NCBI GenBank assembly: GCA_024742475.1
Contig: JANSYI010000037.1
Coordinates: 16,137 to 80,136 of the forward strand
Reading direction: 5' to 3'
Length of the DNA stretch: 64,000 bases
Origin: a bacterium
GTDB taxonomy: Bacteria > Myxococcota_A > Polyangia > Nannocystales > Nannocystaceae
In this document: piece by piece, positions 53,190 through 60,238 of the stretch
How positions within the stretch are numbered: position 1 is the first letter of the stretch
Layout: the number at the start of each line of letters is the position of its first letter
Translations under genes and position numbers: made by a program
Notes under the pieces: model-generated
Told to the model about the DNA's origin: nothing
Databases searched by the model: none
Seen by the model: only the letters and a program-made list of their open reading frames with translations

Positions 53190-55088
53190 CTACCGCTCGA
53201 CCATGTTGGCTCTCACCGGCGGATTCGATGACGGCCACACCTTGCGCGTGACGATCTTCGTCTCGTAGCCAGGCGCCTTGAGCTGCAGGCGGATCTTCCG
53301 CTCGCCCGTCTCGCGGTCGATGGGGATCGGTTGCAGCGGCTTGTCGGCGAGCTGCGGCTGCTTGATGTCGTCGGGCTTGCATCCCTCGAGGCACACGACC
53401 GACGCACCTGGAGGTGCACCGGCGACCGTGACAATCGCGTCCTTGGGGTTCGCGGGGAGCTTGACGCTGCCCGAGGCGCAGGCCTCGGGGGTCAGGCGTG
53501 CCGACCCGCGCCAAGACCCGCCGGTGAGGCTGACCGTGGTCGGCTTCTCCAGCGTCAGCTCGGTGCGCTTGGCGTCGATCTTTCGAAGCTGCTTGCCGAC
53601 GGCGAGCTTGTGGTTGCGGGCCGTGTTGAAGGGGATGTACTCGAGCTCGACCACGCACTTGAACGTGCTGGGCGTCTCCGCCTCGGGGCTGACCCGCTTG
53701 GGACGTCGTCCGGGCCTGCTCCCCACGGGCTGCACGTCGGCGGGCTTGGGCTTGGCGGACGCGTCGGTGGTCGTGGCCTCGGGCCCGGGCCGCGGGGACG
53801 TGGAGGGGATCGTCGCGGGGACGGGCTCGGTCGACAGTGGTCCGCTGTTTCGGGGCTCGGACCGCTTGCTGGGGATTGGAGGCTTGGGGGCATCAACGCT
53901 GGATGCCTGTTCCCCGGCCGCGGAGGCGACCCGGCTGGACATGCTGCCCTTGGGCACGAGCATGACGCCGGCCGAGACGAGCCCGATGAGCGCGAGGGCG
54001 CCCGCACCGACGAGCACCTGTCGCAGCCGACGCTCGCGACGGCGGACCTTCTCGAGCAGGGCCCGCGCGCCCGCGTGCCCGTTGTCGATCTCGAGGACGC
54101 GCCCGAGCAGCGCGACGGCGCGCGCCGTGTGTCCCTGCTCGGACGCGGCCTTGGCCCGCTCCATGAGCGTGCAGGCCACGCGCTCGTCGAGCGCGCGCAC
54201 GTAGCCCTTTGGGTCGGTGAAGTATGCCTTGAGCTCTTCGGGCGAGGGGGTGACGCCCATCTCCTCGAGGTAGCGCTCGAGCTCCTTGGCGAAGGTCTCG
54301 GCGGTTTGAAAGCGCTCCTCGGGCGAGGTCGCGAGCGAGACCGCGATGATCGCCTCGAGGTCGCGGTCGACGAGTGGGCAGACCGAGGCCGGGGGAGGGT
54401 AGTCGCCGTCGGCGATCCGGTTGAGCACCTCGTGCGGGTTGCGGCCGGAGAAGGGCAGGGTGCCGGTGGCGAGCTGATAGAGCAGGATGCCCAGCGAGAA
54501 GAGGTCGGTGCGCTGGTCGAGCGGGCGTCCCGAGATGAGCTCGGGCGCCATGTAGGCGGGCGAGCCGATGAGCTGCCCGGTGAGCGTGAGCTTCTGGTCG
54601 TCGATGATCTGCGCGATGCCGAAGTCCATCAGCTTCAGCACGCCGTCGCGCTTGCGCACCATGACGTTCTCGGGCTTGATGTCGCGGTGCACGATGCCCG
54701 AGCGGTGGGCTTCGCGCAGCGCCAGGCACAGCCGGTGCACGATCATCGCGGCGATCGTGGGCCGTGGGTCGAGCTGCTCGTCGACCCACTGCCGCATGGT
54801 GGGGCCGTGAATGAACTCGGTGACGATGTAGCTCTCGTCGACGTCCCCCCCGGAGTAGTCGAAGATCTCGAGGATGTTGTCGTGACGGAGCTTGGCGACT
54901 GCGAGCGCCTCTCGCTGCAGGCGCGCGCGCGACTCTTCGCGATCGGCGAGGTGGGAGTGGAGGACTTTGACCGCGACCTCCCGCTCGAGCACGGTGTCGT
55001 TGCCGCGGTAGACGACCGCCATGCCGCCGTGGCCGACCTCTTCGACGATCTCGTACTTGTCGAGTTTGCTTCCGGCGAGCGACGGCAC
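53190..55088 (-). CDS. Transmembrane Ser/Thr protein kinase
   Basis: The 632-residue protein starts at GTG. The kinase domain (about 12-275) is intact: VGHGGMAVVYRG, Lys41 in VAVKVL, HRDIKPEN (134-141), DFG (155-157), GSPAYMAPE. A helical part (about 276-345) precedes one TM at about 351-373 (VLVGAGALALIGLVSAGVMLV). The exported part has a Pro/Ser/Thr-rich stretch, then about 150 residues with a Cys pair (VVCLEGCKPDD) that may be a PEGA-like sensor. It is the first gene of the six-gene run and a good candidate to phosphorylate the FHA activator or partner. Confidence 0.92.
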   Translation of the reverse strand: MPSLAGSKLDKYEIVEEVGHGGMAVVYRGNDTVLEREVAVKVLHSHLADREESRARLQREALAVAKLRHDNILEIFDYSGGDVDESYIVTEFIHGPTMRQWVDEQLDPRPTIAAMIVHRLCLALREAHRSGIVHRDIKPENVMVRKRDGVLKLMDFGIAQIIDDQKLTLTGQLIGSPAYMAPELISGRPLDQRTDLFSLGILLYQLATGTLPFSGRNPHEVLNRIADGDYPPPASVCPLVDRDLEAIIAVSLATSPEERFQTAETFAKELERYLEEMGVTPSPEELKAYFTDPKGYVRALDERVACTLMERAKAASEQGHTARAVALLGRVLEIDNGHAGARALLEKVRRRERRLRQVLVGAGALALIGLVSAGVMLVPKGSMSSRVASAAGEQASSVDAPKPPIPSKRSEPRNSGPLSTEPVPATIPSTSPRPGPEATTTDASAKPKPADVQPVGSRPGRRPKRVSPEAETPSTFKCVVELEYIPFNTARNHKLAVGKQLRKIDAKRTELTLEKPTTVSLTGGSWRGSARLTPEACASGSVKLPANPKDAIVTVAGAPPGASVVCLEGCKPDDIKQPQLADKPLQPIPIDRETGERKIRLQLKAPGYETKIVTRKVWPSSNPPVRANMVER

Positions 55089-55342
55089 GTCGTAGGGGTC
55101 TCCTGCGAGACGTGGAGGAAATCCCGCGAGGCGGGGTGCGGGGTCAGCGAGAGAAACGCGGCGGCCAACCGATCCACGCGGCAGGCCTCGTCGTGCTCCA
55201 CGGTCTGCGACCGCGAGCCACAGCAGTGTACTCCCGCGTTCGCCTCGTGTGTGCGTGTGCCGCTCGCGCAGCCAAGGGGGGGCGGAACGGCCGCTGCGTG
55301 TGGTAAGAGCGACCGGCGGAGGGTCCCCTTCCGCTCGTCTGC
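55089..55342. promoter_or_regulatory. Divergent intergenic region between kinase and acyl-CoA ligase genes
   Basis: This 254-bp region must contain the start signals of the six-gene minus-strand operon and of the ligase gene. I find no clear sigma-70 or sigma-54 (TGGCAC-N5-TTGC) site in it. No open frame here looks real. Confidence 0.3.
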
Positions 55343-57172
55343 ATGACCACCGCGTTCGAGCCGCGCCCCGCCGAGGGCCTCAACTACCCCAACCTCGTCC
55401 AGTTGTTCGCCGCGCGCGTTCGGCGAACGCCGCACGCCCCGGCGCTGCGCCACAAGGTCGCGGCCACCTGGCAGACCCTCACGTGGACCCAGTGGTGGGA
55501 CGCGGCGCGGGAGGTCGCCGCGGGCATGGTCAACAAGTTCGGCCTTCGGGCCGGTGATGCGGTGGCGATCTGTGCTCCGACGCGGATGGAGTGGATCGTC
55601 GCAGATCTCGCCGTCGCGATGGTCGGGGGGATCTCCGTCCCGATCTACCCGAGCCTGACCGAGGAGAACGCGCGGTACATCCTGGCAGACTCGGCGTGCA
55701 AGCTCCTGCTCGCGGATCTTCCGCGACGTGTCCCCGCCGAGTTGACGCTCGGTGTCGTCCTCTTCGAGGGCGAGCGCGACGGCGCGACGTCGTGGAACGC
55801 GCTGCGGCTGGCGGGGCAGCAGGCCCTCGAGCAGCCCGAGGTGGCCGCGGATCTCGAGGCGCGCGCCCAGGCGCTCGGCCTCGAGGACACCGCGACACAC
55901 GTGTACACGTCGGGGACGACGGGCATGCCCAAGGGGGTGGTCCTGACGCACCGCAACCTGGTCTACGAGGCGTGGGCGATCAAGAACGTGGTCCCCGTCG
56001 ATGCCACCGACGAGCAGCTGCTCGTGCTGCCCCTGGCCCACATCTTCGCCCGGCACATGGTGTGGGGCGCGGTCGAGCAGGGCGCGGTGACTGCGGTCGG
56101 CGAGGGCGAGGCGCAGCTGGCCGCCAACCTGCTCGAGGTCGCGCCCACCTTCATGGGCGCGGTCCCTCGGATGTACGAGAAGGCCTACGCTCGCGTGATG
56201 CGCGAGATCGTCGGCCGCTCGGCGGTGATTCAGCGCGGGTTCGAGCTGAGCATGGAGGTGGGCCGGCGGGTCTCCGCCTACCGGCAGCGAGGCCAGGAGC
56301 CGCCGACGTCGCTCCAGCTGCGGGCGGCCGTGGCGGAGAAGCTCTTCTTCAGCCGGGTCAAGCAGATCTTCGGAGGGCGGCTGCGCTTCTTCGTCTGCGG
56401 TGGCGCTCCGCTCAACCAGGAGATCGCCGAGTTCTTTCACGCCTGCGGCGTGCTCATCCTCGAGGGATACGGTCTCTCGGAGACCACCGGGGCGACCAAC
56501 GTCAACCGACCCGACCGCTTCCGATTCGGCACGGTGGGCCCCTCGATGCCCGGCTGCGAGGTCCGCATCGCCGAGGACGGCGAGGTCCTCGTGCGGGGCC
56601 ACAACGTCATGAAGCGCTACCACGGCCTGCCCGAGGAGACGGCGGCCGCGTTCGACGAGGACGGCTGGCTCAAGACCGGGGACGTGGGCGAGCTTCGCGA
56701 CGGCTTCTTGCGGATCACCGAGCGCAAGAAGGATCTCTTCAAGACCGGCGGCGGCAAGTACATCGCGCCGCGGATGCTCGAGGGGCGGCTGCGCGTCGGC
56801 GAGGGCATCGGCCACGTGCTCATCTACGGTGAGGGCAAGCCCTACGTCGTCGCCCTCATCGCGCTCGACGCCCCGCCGCTGTTGGCGCTCTCCGAGCGCG
56901 AGGGCCTGGGATGCCGAACCTACGAAGATCTCGCTGCGCATCCCCGTGTGCGCCAGCTCGTCCAGGAGCACGTCGACGCGGTCAACGCGTCCGTGGCCCG
57001 GTACGAGACCGTCAAGCGCATCTACATCACGCCCGAGCCGCTCTCGCTCGAGGCCGGGCAGCTGACCCCCACCCGGAAGGTCAGGCGGGCCGTCGTGCTC
57101 GAGCGGTACCAAGACGCGCTCGAAGCCCTCTATGAGGACGCCGACATCCCCGGCCGCCCGATCAGCGCCTGA
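55343..57172 (+). CDS. Long-chain acyl-CoA ligase (AMP-forming)
   Basis: The 609-residue protein has all AMP-ligase motifs: VYTSGTTGMPKGVVLTHRN (ATP-binding P-loop), GYGLSETTG, the adenine-site KTGDVGEL, ITERKKDLFKTGGGKYIAP (hinge and A8) and LTPTRKVRR with the catalytic Lys near the end. It activates fatty acids to acyl-AMP then acyl-CoA at the inner membrane. Length is the bacterial FadD15/FAA-type length. It has no operon partner; tRNA-Val and its terminator follow on the other strand. The chain length preference cannot be read. Confidence 0.9.
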   Translation: MTTAFEPRPAEGLNYPNLVQLFAARVRRTPHAPALRHKVAATWQTLTWTQWWDAAREVAAGMVNKFGLRAGDAVAICAPTRMEWIVADLAVAMVGGISVPIYPSLTEENARYILADSACKLLLADLPRRVPAELTLGVVLFEGERDGATSWNALRLAGQQALEQPEVAADLEARAQALGLEDTATHVYTSGTTGMPKGVVLTHRNLVYEAWAIKNVVPVDATDEQLLVLPLAHIFARHMVWGAVEQGAVTAVGEGEAQLAANLLEVAPTFMGAVPRMYEKAYARVMREIVGRSAVIQRGFELSMEVGRRVSAYRQRGQEPPTSLQLRAAVAEKLFFSRVKQIFGGRLRFFVCGGAPLNQEIAEFFHACGVLILEGYGLSETTGATNVNRPDRFRFGTVGPSMPGCEVRIAEDGEVLVRGHNVMKRYHGLPEETAAAFDEDGWLKTGDVGELRDGFLRITERKKDLFKTGGGKYIAPRMLEGRLRVGEGIGHVLIYGEGKPYVVALIALDAPPLLALSEREGLGCRTYEDLAAHPRVRQLVQEHVDAVNASVARYETVKRIYITPEPLSLEAGQLTPTRKVRRAVVLERYQDALEALYEDADIPGRPISA

Positions 57173-57200
57173 ATCGGCCCTGAATAGGCCCTGAATAGGC
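57168..57200. repeat. 11-bp tandem repeat across the ligase stop codon
   Basis: Three units CCTGAAT(C/A)GGC run head to tail at 57168, 57179 and 57190. The first one contains the TGA stop of the ligase gene and the other two repeat that TGA. Confidence 0.85.
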
Positions 57201-57219
57201 AGGCCTATCGGCGAAAGAC

Positions 57220-57252
57220 GAAGACCCCCGACTCGATGAGTCGGGGGTCTTC
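57220..57252 (-). terminator. Terminator of tRNA-Val, possibly bidirectional
   Basis: A perfect 15-bp stem (GAAGACCCCCGACTC and complement) with a 3-nt loop is followed on the minus strand by GTCTTTCGCC. It lies just past the tRNA 3' end and also ends the convergent ligase gene. Confidence 0.85.
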
Positions 57253-57257
57253 TCGTG

Positions 57258-57329
57258 TAGGGCCGGGCGGCTTCGAACCGCCGACTTCTACCGTGTCAAG
57301 GTAGCGCTCTACCCCTGAGCTACGGCCCT
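57258..57329 (-). tRNA. tRNA-Val (GAC)
   Basis: A 72-nt cloverleaf without encoded CCA. The acceptor stem is AGGGCCG/CGGCCCT, the anticodon loop TTGACAC is closed by CTACC/GGTAG, and the T-arm is GGCGG-TTCGAAA-CCGCC. The anticodon GAC reads Val GTC and GTT. Confidence 0.95.
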
Positions 57330-57356
57330 GTGGATGTCCCCTGTTTGGGGGAGCGC

Positions 57357-57385
57357 GTCTTAGCGCGTCCTGAGTCTGGGGTCAA
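57357..57385 (-). promoter_or_regulatory. Promoter of tRNA-Val
   Basis: On the minus strand TTGACC (57380-57385) and TAAGAC (57357-57362) are separated by 17 bp and lie about 28 bp upstream of the tRNA. The -35 is identical to that of tRNA-fMet. Confidence 0.7.
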
Positions 57386-57538
57386 CCATTTGTTGCACAA
57401 GAATTGGCGCGACGTCTTGACGCGCACCGCGGCAAGACACACTCTTGCCCCGGTTCGCGCCTCGCACGGACGGCCCTCGTGTCGTTCGGCCAGCTCACCC
57501 TCGGCGGGTGGGGGCCACGAGTTCGGACCCATCCCTTG

Positions 57539-57544
57539 AAGGAG
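57539..57544 (+). promoter_or_regulatory. Ribosome-binding site that sets the ATA start of infC
   Basis: AAGGAG is followed by 8 nt and then ATA at 57553. No ATG, GTG or TTG lies in frame nearby, so this strong site decides the start. Confidence 0.7.
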
Positions 57545-57552
57545 CAAGAGTC

Positions 57553-58284
57553 ATAGGCAGAAGAAGAAGTTCGAAGCGACCGCCACGCCCAACCGAGAAA
57601 CATCGGGTCGGCCGTCGCATTCGCGCCCGCGAAGTCCGCGTCATCGATCACGAAGGCGGACAGCGGGGAATCATGGATACGCGCGACGCGTTGGATCTCG
57701 CCAACGAAGTCGGCTTGCAGCTCGTGGAGGTCAACCCCAAGGCCAACCCTCCGGTCTGCAAGGTGATGGACTACGGCAAGTTCAAGTACGAAACTGCCAA
57801 GCGGGAGCGCGAAGCCAAGAAGAACACGACCACCTCCGAACTCAAAGAGGTGAAGTTTCGGCCCAAGACACACGGCCACGACTTCGACTTCAAGGTTCGG
57901 CACTGTCGTCGCTTCCTCGGCGATGGCGACAAGGTGAAGTTGGTGGTGCAGTTCCGCGGCCGCGAGGTCACCCACCCGGAGACGGGGCGGGCGATGCTCG
58001 ACCAGGTCTGCAAGGACGTGGCCGACATCGCGACCGTCATCCAGATGCCCTCGATGGAAGGCAACCGGATGAACATGGTGCTCGGTCCGAAGAAGGACGC
58101 GAAGAAGGAGCAGCCCAAGCGTCCCGCCGCCAAGCCTGCCGAAGGCAAGCCCGAAGACAAGGCGGCAGGCAAGGCCGCGTCCGGTGCAAAAAGCGGATCT
58201 GCTCCCGCTGGCGACGAGAAACCTGCCGCCAAGCCCGCGGCCAAGCCCGCGGACGACGCGGCGCAGGCCGGCCCTTCGGCCTAG
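57553..58284 (+). CDS. infC: Translation initiation factor IF-3 with non-canonical ATA start and C-terminal extension
   Basis: The protein has 243 residues if it starts at ATA 57553. The IF-3 N-domain begins at GRRIRAREVRVID (about 20-33), with the DYGKFKYE signature in the linker, and the C-domain contains ELKEVKFRPKTHGHDFDFK and IQMPSMEGNRM. IF-3 stops wrong starts and classically represses itself through a rare start codon (AUU in E. coli), so an AUA here fits that autoregulation. Residues after about 183 form an extra Ala/Lys/Pro-rich tail of about 60 residues; Myxococcus Dsg, its IF-3, also has a C-terminal extension. It opens the infC-rpmI-rplT-pheST-ihfA cluster. Confidence 0.9.
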   Translation: MGRRRSSKRPPRPTEKHRVGRRIRAREVRVIDHEGGQRGIMDTRDALDLANEVGLQLVEVNPKANPPVCKVMDYGKFKYETAKREREAKKNTTTSELKEVKFRPKTHGHDFDFKVRHCRRFLGDGDKVKLVVQFRGREVTHPETGRAMLDQVCKDVADIATVIQMPSMEGNRMNMVLGPKKDAKKEQPKRPAAKPAEGKPEDKAAGKAASGAKSGSAPAGDEKPAAKPAAKPADDAAQAGPSA

Positions 58285-58484
58285 CCAGCGGCTCGAACCG
58301 GGCTCTCCGGCCCCTCCATCGCGGTTCTCCGCTCGGTGGGGGGGCGGTGGGCGCTCGATCGCGATTGCCGCGACACACGCATGCTCACACCGTTCGCGGG
58401 GAGCACGCGGGTGTTCGCGGCAAAGTCATGCTTGCGTGGTCCCGTTATCTGGGGTAAGACGCGCGTCCTCTCGGGGTTTTTGCC

Positions 58485-58688
58485 ATGCCCAAGATGAAGT
58501 CTCATAGCGGCTCGAAGAAGCGATTTCGGTTCACTGCCACGGGCAAGGCCAAGCGCAAGCACAGCCACAAGAACCACATCCTCACCAAGAAGAACGCCGA
58601 CCGCGTTCGGAAGCTCCGTGGGACGACGATCGTCTCCGAGCCTGACCAAAAGCGCATCGACGCGCTTCTGCCCCACGGGCGCCCCTAG
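58485..58688 (+). CDS. rpmI: 50S ribosomal protein L35
   Basis: The 67-residue protein MPKMKSHSGSKKRFRFTATG... has the normal L35 length, the basic core and the motif HILTKKNADRVRKLRG. It is the second gene of the cluster, 200 bp after infC and 13 bp before rplT. The longer gap upstream (58285-58484) may hold its own promoter or a leader for L20 control; no clear structure is seen. Confidence 0.97.
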   Translation: MPKMKSHSGSKKRFRFTATGKAKRKHSHKNHILTKKNADRVRKLRGTTIVSEPDQKRIDALLPHGRP

Positions 58689-58701
58689 GAGGGAGTAAGT
58701 C

Positions 58702-59076
58702 ATGCCTCGCGCAAAACGTGGCGTCAAAGCACGCCGTCGTCGTAATCGAATTCGCAAAGCAGCCAGCGGTTTCCGCGGTGGTCGCCGTCGCATTTACCGT
58801 CGCACGGTCGAAGCCGTGCACCACGCGTGGATGCACGCTTACCGCGGTCGCAAGCAGAAGAAGCGCGACATGCGTCGCCTCTGGATCGTCCGCATCGGCG
58901 CCGCCGCCCGCATGCACGGGCTCAGCTACAGCCGCATGATCAACGGCCTCTCCCTCGCGGGCGTCGAGCTCGATCGCAAGATCCTCGCCGAGCTCGCCGT
59001 GGTCGACGCCGAGGCGTTCGCCAAGATCGCCCAGGTCGCCAAGGACGCGCTGTCGTCCCAGTCCAAGGCCGCCTAG
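58702..59076 (+). CDS. rplT: 50S ribosomal protein L20
   Basis: The 124-residue protein MPRAKRGVKARRRRNRI... has the standard L20 length and the helical end (LSYSRMINGLSLAGVELDRKILAELAV, quoted in part). AGGAGGG at 58687-58693 is a strong ribosome-binding site and overlaps the rpmI stop. L20 starts 50S assembly and represses the infC-rpmI-rplT message in other bacteria. Confidence 0.97.
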   Translation: MPRAKRGVKARRRRNRIRKAASGFRGGRRRIYRRTVEAVHHAWMHAYRGRKQKKRDMRRLWIVRIGAAARMHGLSYSRMINGLSLAGVELDRKILAELAVVDAEAFAKIAQVAKDALSSQSKAA

Positions 59077-59152
59077 GCCATCTGCCGCATCGCGCGGGCG
59101 GAGACTCTTCATCGAGTCACCGTCCGCGTTTTGCATTGGTTGGCTCTGCTCT

Positions 59153-60238
59153 ATGCTGCGCCGCGTGAGTGACGACGTGACAGAGGCGCTTCGCGCCGAG
59201 CAGCAGCGCTTCGAAGCTGCGCTCGCCGAGGTGAACGACGCCGATGCGCTGTATGAGCTGCAGGTCCAGTTCATCGGCAAGAAGGGCTCGGTCAGCAAGC
59301 TCCGCGGGCGCATGGGCAAGCTCGCCCCCGAGGAGCGCAAGGCCTTCGGCATGGCGTTCAACGAGGTGAAGAAGGCGATCGAGGCCTCCCTCGAGGGAAA
59401 ACACCGCGCCATCAAGACGCTCCAGCGCGAAGCGGATCTCGGACGCTTCGAAGACCTGACCATGGCAGACACGATGTCTCCGGTGGGCAGTATTCACCCC
59501 GTCACGCGGACGCGCCGGCAGCTGTCGCGGGTCTTTCGCAAGCTGGGCTTCGACGTCGTCGACGGGCCCCACGTCGAGCACGAGCTGTACAACTTCGACA
59601 AGCTCAACATCCCCGCCGACCACCCGGCCCGGGACATGCAGGACACGTTCTTCGTCAACGGACCTGCGGGGGAGACCGACAGCAACCTGGTGCTGCGGAC
59701 CCACACCTCTCCCGTGCAGATTCGTACGATGTTGGGGCGCAAACCCCCGATTCGCATCGTCGCGATGGGCACCGTCTTCCGCAAGGACGACGACCCGACG
59801 CACTCGCCGATGTTCCACCAGATCGAGGGGCTGTGCGTCGACGAACACGTGACGATGGCGGACCTCAAGACGACGCTGTACCGCTTCGTGGGTGCGTTCT
59901 TCGAGACGGACCTCAAGGTCCGGCTGCGCCCCTCGTTCTTCCCCTTCGTCGAGCCCGGCGCGGAGTTCGACATGGAATGCCCATTCTGCCCCAAGGACGA
60001 CGCCGGGGCGAAGCTGCCCGACTGCGGCGTCTGCAAGGGCAGCCAGTGGGTCGAGCTCGGCGGCGCGGGCATGGTGCACCCCAAGGTGCTGCAGGCCTGC
60101 GACATCGACCCGCAGGAGCACTCGGGGTGGGCCTTCGGGTTCGGCATCGACCGTATGGCGATGTTGCTGCACGAGATCACCAAGCTCGGCCTGCTCTTCG
60201 ACGGTGACGCGCGCTTCTTGGAGCAGTTCCCATGCTGA
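59153..60238 (+). CDS. pheS: Phenylalanine-tRNA ligase alpha subunit
   Basis: The 361-residue protein has a coiled-coil N-terminus (1-95) and the class II catalytic core: motif 2 in VFRKDDDPTHSPMFHQIEG, the Phe-binding area FPFVEPGAEFDMECPFC and motif 3 GWAFGFGIDRMAMLL. A CxxC...CxxC knuckle (CPFCPKDDAGAKLPDCGVCKG) sits in the middle, a zinc-binding loop seen in some bacterial PheS. It forms the alpha2beta2 enzyme with pheT, whose ATG overlaps its 3' end by 7 bp. Confidence 0.96.
   Translation: MLRRVSDDVTEALRAEQQRFEAALAEVNDADALYELQVQFIGKKGSVSKLRGRMGKLAPEERKAFGMAFNEVKKAIEASLEGKHRAIKTLQREADLGRFEDLTMADTMSPVGSIHPVTRTRRQLSRVFRKLGFDVVDGPHVEHELYNFDKLNIPADHPARDMQDTFFVNGPAGETDSNLVLRTHTSPVQIRTMLGRKPPIRIVAMGTVFRKDDDPTHSPMFHQIEGLCVDEHVTMADLKTTLYRFVGAFFETDLKVRLRPSFFPFVEPGAEFDMECPFCPKDDAGAKLPDCGVCKGSQWVELGGAGMVHPKVLQACDIDPQEHSGWAFGFGIDRMAMLLHEITKLGLLFDGDARFLEQFPC

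Noticed and set aside
57445..57552. TTG at 57445 as the infC start
   Set aside because: It adds 36 residues without IF-3 similarity and has no good ribosome-binding site; the strong site points to ATA at 57553.
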